This document shows, piece by piece, positions 41,173 to 51,960 of a stretch of 64,000 bases of DNA (positions within the stretch are counted from its first letter, which is position 1; each line of letters opens with the position of its first letter). Made by a program: the position numbers and the translations under genes. The stretch is from Baylisascaris procyonis (lineage: Eukaryota > Nematoda > Chromadorea > Rhabditida > Ascarididae). The stretch covers positions 1,849,001 through 1,913,000 of the forward strand of contig JAZARR010000164.1 of assembly GCA_037389465.1 (NCBI GenBank). The letters run 5' to 3'. Below the pieces are notes generated by a model. It saw nothing but the letters and a program-made list of their open reading frames with translations, was not told the DNA's origin and ran no database searches.

Positions 41173-43628
41173 GTGTGCCTTCATTCAGCGTAATGCTTGC
41201 CTCCATCGACATCTAATGAAAATTCATTCGGATTTTCAATATTCTTTTTTTAAGGCAATGAGCATATTGAACATTTTCTGCAAAATTTTTGGAAAGTCTA
41301 CGGTATGGTCGAGGCTGCGAAAGGTTGTGTGAGGTATGCTAAGTGCGAAGCCAAATTTCAGTAATCGACTCATTCGTTGCCGTATATGTTGATGATGAGT
41401 ACTCGTCACAGGGCCAAGCATCCGCTCCTATTTCCTTCTTCTCGCTCGCTCTCCCTCACGATCATGATCCCAGTCGAACTATAGCTGGGACATTCATCGA
41501 GGTCGCATAATCTGAAGCATTTTCAGTGGTGTAAAATACTTTCAGATATTGCGGGCGTTTATTTATTCCTACTTGAAATGGCTTTTTATATGCCGCATAT
41601 TTTTCATATAATTTATCCTTGATGTCTCTTTCTTATCGAGTTTTTCAATGGTACTTTTGAAGAGGCAACAATGGAGGGGACCGATAAAAATGCGGGAAAT
41701 CATTGAAAGAAACAGCGTCCAGATCAGTTGCATATTTCAAACATTTGTGATCTCAGTGAAAGTTAATGACAAAGATGGAGCAATTTCTCTTCAAGTGATT
41801 TTAAGATTCATCGTTCTCCTAAGAATATGTACAGTTATTATTTATAAGAGGCAATCAACACATATGCGACGTGAATAAATGATTATATTGCTTATGCAAA
41901 GCGCATAATGCATGAATTATTATGCATTTTTTATGCATTATTTTGTATTCACCTCCCCTTTACTTACTCATTTTATGTCAGGTCATGTGCTAACTGATGT
42001 ATGGCTTAAATTTTTGTATGGACTTATGATAAAAGATTGTCAAAGTTGTGCAAGGCATTACAATTGATGGCTTTTAGCCATGTTGCCTATTAGAATTGGA
42101 TCAGTGGTTATCGAATGTATTGATCAAATTTATCGATTACAAACCAGTCAATAAATTCGGTTACTTCAATGAAGGATTTAAGAGTCCTGATCATAAACCA
42201 TTATTTTGTTGAAGTTCTTAGATAAAAGATAAAACTATGGGATTGTACAACAGTGGAAGACTCATAAACAATACAGTTACTTGCGTGAGACGGATGGTTT
42301 TCGAATCCAGGATGCAACTTCCGGAATGTGGCATCCGGAGTGGAAAATATTTTGTCTTCTTTACTGCTGGGCATATCAGATTTGCTAGTGCATCATTGAT
42401 GGATCTCGCATATTACAAGAGATTCTCCAATGTTTTTTTCCTGCAAGATTAGAATTTTAGGTTCTCCGAATTGCTGCTGGAAAATTTTATAGAAAATGCA
42501 TGGTCAGTATTAATGAAAATTTCATGATTATCTATCCCCACATTGGTTTTCATTTCATTAACACGTTCATATTCCTTCCAAAATTACAGTAAACATGAAA
42601 ATGAATGTTTTGTCATTTGAGCATTGGATAACACATAGAAATCATTTTTTAATATTCGTAAAATAAGAGTCAATTGAAAGCGATATGAAGAGATATTAAT
42701 TCGTAGTAAATGCCTTGTCGATTAAAGTAAAGTAAATGAGGCTGCTTAGCCTGACAACAGCAAAATAAACTTTCACTTTAATTCATCGTTCCCACTCACA
42801 AACAGAAAAAGGGATGGCGAACAGAACGAAGTGGAATAGATAGTGCAGTTTCCGAAATATTTCATTTGCGGATATGATGAGGGTGGTCGACATGGATCGC
42901 CTATCCGACTTTTATACACTTTACCCATATTTACGGATGGCGTAAGTTTTGAAAACTTATTTGCAAAAATCTTCCCATGGGCATGAAAATAGCTACTTCG
43001 ATGTATGATCAAATCGGGACCAAATAGTCTGTTTAGGTACTTATGGCGCTGTTGATCGCTTTCAAAACATCACACACACTCTAGCTGCAATGGAAGCGAT
43101 CGTACTTAACAGATTCGGTTTGTCGCTCGTTATAGGAAACAACAAAGGAACGGCCAGATCTCTTAGACTTCTTTTCATCTGTCCATAAGCCGTGTAAATA
43201 AGGGACACTCTGCGCATACGTTTATTGCCGTCGTTATCATTTGACTGTCAAGGTGATTACCCAAGTTAGTTCCACCTAGGATAAGGGTTGCTTTCGTGTC
43301 AGGTTTATCCTACGCCTTTTTTGGCACCGCCAGGTTCATTTGTGGGAAGAGAGGAAGGAAGTTTCGGATGTGGATTGAAACGACACAAGAAACAAGATTG
43401 GAAGACTCATTGCATTTGATGCAGTGAGTTTTTGTTTCCCGATGGATCGCTAAACAATTAGCGCAAGCCTCATGCCGAAATGTTGAAAAAATTCACTTCC
43501 CTCTGAAACATTATTACTTCATTTGGGGTCGAAATGAAAGTTTGGAAGTATTTCTGAAAACATCAGTGGTCAGCATTGCCTTTCAATAGCCTCGGTGAAA
43601 GGTCACGCTAACCTTCGTTGTTTCAAAC
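41173..43628. other. Non-coding or unassigned interval
   Basis: No confident exon. A plus-strand frame at 41648-41878 starts just after a TTTTGAAG string (41652-41659) like acceptors used elsewhere here, but it has no family resemblance. The rest is AT-rich, with TATGCATTATT repeats near 41910-41945. Confidence 0.4.
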
Positions 43629-43792
43629 AGTTGTTGCGAAGATGTTCGCGAGTATGGCGATAGTGAGATGAGCGTGATCGAGGATTAACAATGGCGGTGG
43701 TCCGGTTCGGCGTGAGAAGAGGTGCTTCGCCATAAGGCAAGAAGACTTCTCAAAAGCCACCGCGAATTGCTTAATCATTCGAGATAACAAAC
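43629..43792 (-). other. Unassigned candidate membrane exon, minus strand
   Basis: On the minus strand an acceptor GCTTTTTCAG precedes 43792. The frame LLSRMIKQFAVAFEKSSCL continues for 54 codons to TT|GTTTGA-like donor sequence at 43628-43623. It includes a hydrophobic stretch around PPPLLILDHAHLTIAILA. Incoming phase would be 1 and outgoing phase 0. A GTTTGA donor is also used in PIGV. I do not recognise the protein, and no partner exon was found. Confidence 0.22.
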
Positions 43793-44328
43793 CTGAAAAA
43801 GCACACATTCAGAAGGCGGTAGTAACGTACATGCTACGCGCATGTGGAGAAAAAAATAGAAAATCTAACACGAAGCAGATATCGAGACCGGGAACTACCC
43901 AATCAGTTATACTAAGCACCTGACCAATGTCCTAAAGATCTGTGATGAAGTCAGGCAGCTATTCCAAACTTCCATGGAGGGAACAATACAGCAACTCTCT
44001 CATGTGTCTTAGATTTCTGCGGCAGCTCCTGTAGCTTCCACAAAAATTATTGTACCCGCTTTTTTGTCGAGTGAGGCTAGTGTTTGCATGTGAGTAGAAT
44101 TTTGGGTGCGTAATGGAAAACACCCGTGGAGCAGTGCATCCGTCTTTATCCAGTTCGTACGCTAGTGACCACAGCTAGTGACCATTAGAGCCCAATTTGT
44201 TTTCTTCTATAAAATTCCAAGCGTTCTATGGAATTATACAAAACCTTAGTATTCCCTCTGATGTTAGTCGATGCAGAAGTTGACTTCTGCAGTTTTATAC
44301 ATTCCGTCAGTTTTGATGCACTCTCCAG

Positions 44329-44610
44329 AAATCACAGTTCCAGCGATTGCAAAGACGAGAAAGCAGCAACATCAACCGAGTGAGCAGATACAGTGAGGTG
44401 AGCAAATTCTCCTCGATTGGTTGTACTGCGGTTGCTTCAGGCAACGCATTACGTGCCCTTCTGAATCTATACCGCTTGGTCTGTGAAACCACTCAAAACG
44501 TGACGTACATGCATTTTGGGATCGCTATTTCCCTCCTGTTCGCTAGTTTTAGTTGTTCACTGTGCTGGTTGTTCGAAAATAACAGGCAGGCAGCATATCA
44601 GCGTATCCAT
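44329..44610 (+). CDS. Unassigned candidate exon with a transmembrane segment
   Basis: An open segment of exactly 94 codons runs from the acceptor CACTCTCCAG (ending 44328) to a strong donor CAT|GTAAGA (44611), phase 0 at both ends. The first half is basic and hydrophilic (QRLQRRESSNINRVSR). A hydrophobic span follows, centred on HFGIAISLLFASFSCSLCWL, and then a polar end FENNRQAAYQRIH. An NVT sequon lies just before the membrane span. Codon choice and splice signals look genuine, but the protein is not one I recognise and the rest of the gene was not found. A possible terminal exon on the same strand is at 45948-46141. It is convergent with PIGV. Confidence 0.42.
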
Positions 44611-45062
44611 GTAAGACATTTCTCTAACGATGGTTACACACGCTGAAGCAGGCTTTTACGACGATTGCTCAGGTGTTCTGCAGTAGTAACTCTGAGTGAG
44701 TTGATTGATTATATGACGTGATAACAATCGCATGCATTATTGTCTGATGAGGTTAGATGAGTCCATTTTACTGCGAACTCGTTAACGAAGATTCGAAGAC
44801 CAAAGTTTGAACTAAGGAAGTGAATGTAGGTGAGCCGTCATTGTTTGACGTGCCGATCGCGAGTCCTGATCAACTCTTCTGAATGCATAAAATCTACACA
44901 GTTTAAAGCATGAATCATCGGGAAGAAGAACTTTATTGAGAAATGTAAAGGGAACACGACTCGCAAGATATGACAAATAAAGTGAAGCAGAGAAGCTAGC
45001 AGGATATGTACCTTGATTTCACCCACAATCAACTGTTTCCCTCCACTTGAAAACTTCAAAGG

Positions 45063-45250
45063 CTACAGTTTCCTTCCGAACTGATGGAACAGTTTAAAGG
45101 TTGGTGTACAAAACATCGTTTTGTATAGACTAGATTCATCAAAGTTCACGACTCCATCTTCAACGACTATCGAATTGAAATTTAGAAAGAGACCACACAC
45201 ACACACATGTATACATAAATACATACACATACACAATATCGCTATAATCC
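45063..45250. repeat. CA/TACA-rich microsatellite within non-coding sequence
   Basis: The part from about 45190 to 45237 is built of ACACAC and ATACATAC units. It makes a long minus-strand frame appear open without indicating a gene. Confidence 0.6.
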
Positions 45251-45574
45251 ATTTTGCAATTTGCAAAAACGTATGAATAAGTGGAATTTTAAAGAGTGAT
45301 AAGACTATAAGAATGTGGAAGATCAATTAAATGAGATCACAAATGGCGACAATAGGATGGTGAAGCACAACTTAATACGGAACGATAGTGACATCAACAC
45401 CAACATAACAATGAGATCAGATGTATCACTCGAAGAAAACACCACATAAACGAAAGCAATTCCATATTACAAGCTTCGAGAATTCACCGATGCGAAACTA
45501 AGACAAATAAATAGAAAGACAACAACAAGTAGTTTAAAGAGTGAGAAACGCGGGTGGGCGCCATTAAATGAAAG

Positions 45575-45660
45575 ACTTTCGTCAGATGCGGGAATCGAAC
45601 CTGTAACACTTCGATTACCGGTCTGATTTTTAACTGATTACTCCCACTCATTCCCCGACT
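45575..45660 (-). repeat. tRNA-like (SINE or pseudo-tRNA) segment
   Basis: On the minus strand the string GGTTCGATTCC (plus coordinates 45591-45601) matches a Pol III B box exactly. The flanking bases do not form a proper T stem, and no cloverleaf with a 7-bp acceptor stem can be drawn. A tRNA-derived SINE or decayed tRNA copy is more likely than a working tRNA. Confidence 0.4.
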
Positions 45661-45947
45661 AAAACCCGAAAAGCATTCAAGCTGCATCGCCGAAACTTGA
45701 CGGCGAGAAACTCTAAAACGTCGAGATTCAGAAGAAGACTTGAAGAGTGGCTGGAGACACATGCACGCTCAGAACGAATATAAACGCATAAACGCTTAGA
45801 ACGGATAGGAACGCACACTTATTGGCACAACAAAGGTCTTGACAATAAGGAAGGGGAAGGAGAAGCTTTGGTATGTCATGCACAGTGAGAAGCTAACAAA
45901 AAGATCAACGACAAAAACGACTAATTACCATACTTCACAGTGGACAT

Positions 45948-46141
45948 TCTACGACCGGGACGCTTATCCTTTAGTTGCCTTTTTATTACTGTTCGTAGTG
46001 GGCAAATATTCATCAATGCACATAAAAAAGACACTGACGACTGAACAACTCTTTACTATTAGGCAAAGCACCATAAGGTTCATTATGCAACTAGCTCGGG
46101 TACTGCTGTCATGTGCTTATGTTCATTTAGAAATTGGATAG
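45948..46141 (+). other. Possible terminal exon with membrane segment
   Basis: After ACTTCACAG (ending 45947) a frame reads WTFYDRDAYPLVAFLLLFVV and stays open to a stop at 46139-46141, about 490 bp before the convergent PIGV stop. It could be the last exon of the gene containing 44329-44610, but intermediate exons are missing and this may be chance. Confidence 0.2.
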
Positions 46142-46634
46142 AGAGACTTGCTACTTTGTTGAACTTCTTGGCAATCGCATAAGCAAGACAAAAGCGAATA
46201 ATAGACGTAACGCTGTAAGTCTGGTTAGGCCATATGCGTATCAACCACAACTTATTGGCAGCGAAAATGCATAAAGCTAAATAAATATGAAGTAAAAAGA
46301 TACCTCAACAAGAAGATGTTCTACTAAAGTGGGATCTTCCAAGAGATGACGGGATCACGCAGACAGCGGTGAATGATATACGCACTAAAAGTTAAAACTC
46401 CGCATAACTCGGTGCCCCGTTTCGTTATCTCAAAGCGACAAATCCCACAAAGTCGGTAAAGTGCATCATCAAGAAAATGAACTCCTACCTGCTTTCACCT
46501 GCATTCGATCATATTATACATTCTAAAGCTATCATTCAATAAAAAGTTAGTTTTTATGCATGTGCTTGTGCACGTAACACATTCTATCCACTTCAAACAG
46601 GAAATCCCACCATGTTATCTGCTACTTGCAAGCA

Positions 46635-49600
46635 CTAAGTGAATGGTAACCAGTTCACATGAAGTACGGTTCCAATGAAGAAATAGCTCAATAAGTAGGT
46701 GAGCAAAAGAGCGTGAATGAAATGTGTTCGAGAAAAATTAGTAAAGAATGGCAAGAGTGGAGGATACTGGAGATCGTCTAACGTCACCAACGGAGTTCTT
46801 TGATCCATATAACGTGCTAAGACAACGTAGATGAACGGAGATGAAGAGAAAAGAATTCGTGTCGCCACTTCGACATTGTACAGCACAACTGCCGATAGTG
46901 ATAGCATAAACGCATGAACTGCGAATGGAAATGTGCTGAACGGATCGAAGAGTGCCGCCAACATCTTACTGAAGCTCCTGAACACTTTGGAAATGAAGCG
47001 GTAGATGTTGTCACACCATTCTCCTACTTATTTATTAAATTGATAAGGAAAGAGAGCCTATTATAGAGGCAGATGGAGAAAAAACTGAGATAGTTCAGTG
47101 AATGCAGATTCTGAAAGGTTGCAAAGGAACCTCACTAAATTTGAACACTTGCGATTGTTCTGATACCTTAGTAATAACCAGCATGAACTATCTCCGAAAT
47201 CACTAACGAGATGAAGGTATGCGCAACTTGCTCGTTGTTCGATTAGAATGAAAATGAGATAAAAGCTGATTAAATATAAGAATAAAGTGCTGATTCAAAC
47301 CCGCGTGCTCGAGCGATGTTGATTTGTTGCACACAACCGTAGAGGACGATTAGGAGTGCCGGTGCGGCCATTGCGAAGCAAGGCAATTTCTTCAGTTGCC
47401 AATAACCAAACGGTTTCACATCCCAATATTTGCGCTGGATTGATGCGTAGAACGTTGGCATAGGGTTCAATACGATTCGCTCATTCCTGCAATCTTAGTT
47501 TTTCGAATAAACTCTAGCACTCAGCGATTTTTTAATGCCCTCCCTTTAGCGTTCCCTCCCTTCGCATAACAAGATGCAATAGCGAGGAATCGACCATAGA
47601 TCGACCTCCATATATCGTTACTAAATCTTGATAATGCAAAACAGAAAAAAGATAAATTGTGGATGCGATACGGTAAAAAAACACTGGTATAGCAACTGGT
47701 GAGAAATACTGCTGTAGCAACTTTTACACGAATCAGGCCACGTTGAAGAATAGCAGCAGGCTGAGGTGTAAATTAAGTTTTGAAATTCATAGCTGCGAAA
47801 AATCCAGATCAACAGAACTAGGTGCACCAGACCACACACAATTCAAGTTTTACCTGCACCAAGTTAAATTATCAAGTTGATGTGGTAATACTAATGAATG
47901 TTCGTTAGCAAATGCGATCACTGATTCAGGGAAAACTTTGAATGAATCTCCTGAACAGAATGCTCGTTGCATTCGGGCACCGTGCCAAATCACCAAACTG
48001 CTCTGAATTGTCCAGCATATGAAACCGACCAACACGAATCGCAAAATCTAAAATGAAGCGAAAGTTCTAACAGATATTTAAAACAAACTGGATTCAAAAA
48101 GGTTTCTCATGAGCTTTAATCGGTTAATACATAGAAAGCAATTAGAAGAACATTTTCGATGAAAAGGAAGCATACAGTCAGGATGAGCCCCTCCCTCTGC
48201 TCCCCATTCCCTCCCTTCTCTCTTCGTACCCTCTGAGAAGACCAAAAAATCTCAAGTTTATCGTAAGTCGAACAAATGTCTTTCATGAGAAACTTTGAAT
48301 AAAAATATGAACTTGGTAACAACTAATTGAACAAAAGGACATAAGCCGATTACGAATGAGCAAAAATTGACATAAATAAGGAAAATTTTATTAACGGACC
48401 AAGTTTGACTAAATTATTCGCTAGGAAGGATGCGAATTGTCAGCCTCCCAATATGTGTACCTCTTGGAATCTTATAAAGAGGGAAACCTTATTTCATCTA
48501 ATACCACCACTTCTGCTCTTACATCAAAAGTCATGAAAGATGGCTACATGGCTAGGCAATGAAGCATTAGGACACCAAACTTCCTTAAAATTAGAAAAGC
48601 TGCAATCTCAGCATTTGTTAATTTACCAGGATATTAGATTTTCCTATCATCTTTTCGTAGAATTTAATCATCTTTTTGCGAAGGTTCACATAACTTAAAA
48701 ATAACAACCTTCAGAAGAATGGTTCCACAATCGCACCGCCAGAGAAATTTTCGTTCAGATGGACAGTAGATCGTTTCTGCGAATAGATGGAACGCAATAT
48801 AACCAAAATTAAGCAATCCATTCGAACTGGAAACAACTAGTTCTCCTTGTAGCAAATTTATAACGAATCTTGCTGCCTATGTCTGATCAATAATGCAGGG
48901 AACACAAAAATGAGTTTTTCATATAAACGCCTTCCGATTTATATTCCATAAATAAATATAACTGATAATCACGAGAACTTTTGCTTTTGAGAGGATTAAA
49001 ATATTCGAGAAACCGCATTACAGTAACCGTCAAGGCAGCGGCTTGCGTTGCTTGTAAATGCTTAGAATTTGGCAGTCTCTTGGAATGTTGGCCTGCTAAT
49101 CGATTTTTGAAAGCAGCATATGATGAAAAGGAGTTATATCACGCGAAAACAGCTAATAAAAACAACCAGGAAATCGTTTCCTGTTAGCATTCCGTAAGGA
49201 ACCAGTCGAAGTGGTTACCATATCAGTCCAGTCTAAAAATCTCATATCGTTTTTGCCGTATATTTTTTACTTATACAGCCGTTTTGTAAAATGCCAAAAT
49301 ACTTCGAAAAAGAATGAACGCCCAGCGCATCCGGTATCGTCTAATATCTGCTCCGACACCAACAGTCTCTATCCGAATGACTCCTGCTGCAACGGCATAC
49401 AAACAATAAACATTGTTAAACAACGAGTATACTCACCGCGTAGCGAATGCCAATGCAAAGAAAAATGCGGCGATTATGTGACGCATGAACGGAAGCGTTG
49501 GATCCATATAAAGCATCATAAGACCACACAGGGTTAACGCCATGAAGAGAGTTTCCGAATAAACTGCCGAAAAGAAGATACTTGCCGGGTTTAATGTCAA

Positions 49601-51946
49601 CACAAGACAGGCCAATAGTGAGATCTTTGCCGATTTGGTTATCGCCAATAGAAGTGCATACAACAGCTGTGCACATAACAAGAAGCACACCTGCAAAGTA
49701 ATCACCCCATTTTATAGAACCCTGTTAAATCAAATCGGCTGAAGACTGCTACTTGATACTGGCACTAGGAGTATATGTCGATTACTTCGACATTCAATAA
49801 AAAAAAGCTGTTGTTATGTAGATCAAACACTGTAAAAGTATCCTTTGTTCGAAGGTTACCTTCTAAACATCTAAACATTGAGCGCTCAAAAATCCGAAGG
49901 TCCTTCACTTGCGCTACCTGAGCAAACAGTCAATAAGTGATATAAATGGTCGTAAATGTAGATGGAGACTTATGTTGGCAGAATGCTTTAGCACGAAGCA
50001 CTGTCAGCACCGACCAAAACCAGACAAGTTATTATCGCTTTTCCGCTAATGAAATAAGCTTCGTAAACACCACACTTAATATATCAAAACTCATCATAAT
50101 GGGTATTGACGCATGACTCCATAACGGTTTGCCAACAAATGAAGCGCAATAAACAACACGTAAGCATTGCTTGTGGTGAAAGTATCCGTGAGCGCTGACG
50201 TAAATGTCACTGTGTTATTGAACAACTTCTATAAAAAATCGATATCGCGAAAGCGCTCAGATCCTAGATTCTACTCCACCCATTCAAGTATCACTTATTT
50301 CAGAGCACCAATCAGAAGTATTGTTCTTTTCAAAAATATTGGTAAATTGAAGGGGGATTGTAATCGATCGGCTGCAAACAGCAGCGTATTTTTAAGAGAA
50401 AATCGAAAGACATGAAAGTTGCGCTTGATAAACTTCGATTCATATAAGCAAGTACAAACTCAAATCGAAATTGTGCGCGTGTGACACTGATGCTTTCGCT
50501 GTGCACGGAATTCCACAAGAACCGATTAAAAATCGACAAGCGTTACGCAGAAGTCTCTCTGAATCCATAGAAGAACGTCTCATGCATCAGCACTTAGGCA
50601 GTAAAGGTGCCAATCATACAAAAATTTTTGTCAACGAAAACAATAAAAAACAAAAAAATTAATTGAACATATGAGGTTTACTGCAGCAAGTGAACGTTCG
50701 AATAAATGAATAAAATGAATAAATAAAGCTTACAAAGTTAACAGTAACAGCAGTCAACAGTAAAGCGGTAGCAAAGTGTAGGAATGGTGCTGCCCAACTC
50801 CAAACAACCGTTGAATAATAGATAACTGTCGGAAATAGTGGAAAGAATGCGAGTGTATTCTCATAGGTGTATCCATAACGCATTATATGTAGGAAATGCA
50901 CCGCATCCCAACGTGACAATCCAGAAAGTGCAAAATGTATGAAACGATCCGCAAACGACAACTCTTCTGCAAGGTGAACCTCAAGCTTACTAGTTTATGC
51001 TTCCAAATTATCTTTTATTAGCGAAAACAGTCGAGCTACGCTTCTAATATAACTCTACTGCTTCTAACTTATGTAATTGAACTGGAACCTCCTCTCTTCG
51101 AACACACTGATCATGCTGCAAAATCAAATCTGAACTAAAGAATGTCTCAATACTTTGAAGTAGAAATAAAGAGGAAAGCAAATAACCGTTAATAGAAAAT
51201 CGATGAAATATTCCGTTCATCTGTACCTTCATGCCAAATCCTGCACCCCTCACAACCTCGTTCGCCTCCATTACTCCTCTTCAAGATTCATATACTCTAA
51301 AACTGTAAATACCAACCTTCAGCCACTGGAATACCTTTAAAGGCATCTGTCGGAAAATCGGTAACGAGTGCATTGAACACGAACTGAACGAGGAATAGTA
51401 AACATCGACTTAACATGCTTTGCTTCAATATGAACACTGCACATTCGTCGTCCCATTGAGATTCTTTCTATAATTTAACTACGATTTGCAACTTAGTAAC
51501 GATTGTTTATATTATTCTGTCAAGATAAGTTTTCAATTATTTCATAGTTGAATGTATAGTGGGTAGAGGAGAGGGTGGGGGAAAGTAAGAGAAAGAAAGG
51601 GAGGGCAGGGGAGGAGGAGGGGGGAAGGAAAGGGACAAACCCCCCTATCGATACAATTGGATATAGATGAAGCTTTCTTACATTGATTCATTTTGCTCAT
51701 GGCTCAAAAATACGCGGGACATGCCACAGACCTAATCTTCCATACCTCTCAATTAAAACTTGATCTATATTTTGTGGAAATACTTTTTGTTTCCTTTAAT
51801 AGGTATGATAAAAGGAAAGAAATTACAGCAGAACGATAAATACATACGGAAGTATCTGCTTGAGCATCTGATCCTTCAGAGTCGTCGGCTTTCTTATCAT
51901 TATCCCCCAACACCGACTCATCTCGTTTCGTAATCCGACGTGCCAT
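46635..51946 (-). CDS. PIGV: GPI mannosyltransferase 2 (PIG-V)
   Basis: ER-membrane dolichol-phosphate-mannose dependent enzyme that adds the second mannose to the GPI anchor precursor. Eight minus-strand exons: 51848-51946, 51317-51467, 50734-50966, 49437-49690, 48709-48826, 47854-48047, 47301-47486 and 46635-46977. They total 1578 nt, 526 codons with TAG, every phase matching; human PIG-V is 493 residues. Family blocks seen are LSRWDAVHFLHIMRYGYTYE with AFFPLFP (exon 3), NPASIFFSAVYSETLF (exon 4), RSNG across exons 4/5, YWDVKPFGYWQLKKLP (exon 7), VATRILFSSSPFIYV and the C-terminal LHVNWLPFT (exon 8). Many hydrophobic spans fit a multi-pass protein. The start is ATG 51946, seven nt after a TTTCAG likely used for trans-splicing. 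Exon 1 encodes an acidic, charged extension not present in human PIG-V and is less certain than the rest; without it an ATG at 51416 would be the start. Confidence 0.92.
51558..51640. repeat. Homopurine G-rich tract in PIGV intron 1
   Basis: About 80 bases that are almost entirely purine on the plus strand, with at least six runs of three or more G. They lie in the first PIGV intron (51468-51847), 90-170 nt upstream of the exon 2 acceptor. On the PIGV transcript the tract is a polypyrimidine run. On the plus strand it fits the simple pattern for a G-quadruplex or triplex-forming sequence. Confidence 0.75.
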
Positions 51947-51953
51947 ATAACCC

Positions 51954-51960
51954 CTGAAAC
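51954..51960 (-). promoter_or_regulatory. Probable trans-splice acceptor of PIGV
   Basis: On the minus strand GTTTCAG ends seven nt before the PIGV ATG (51946). Spliced-leader addition at such a site is usual for nematode genes. No transcript evidence is available. Confidence 0.5.
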
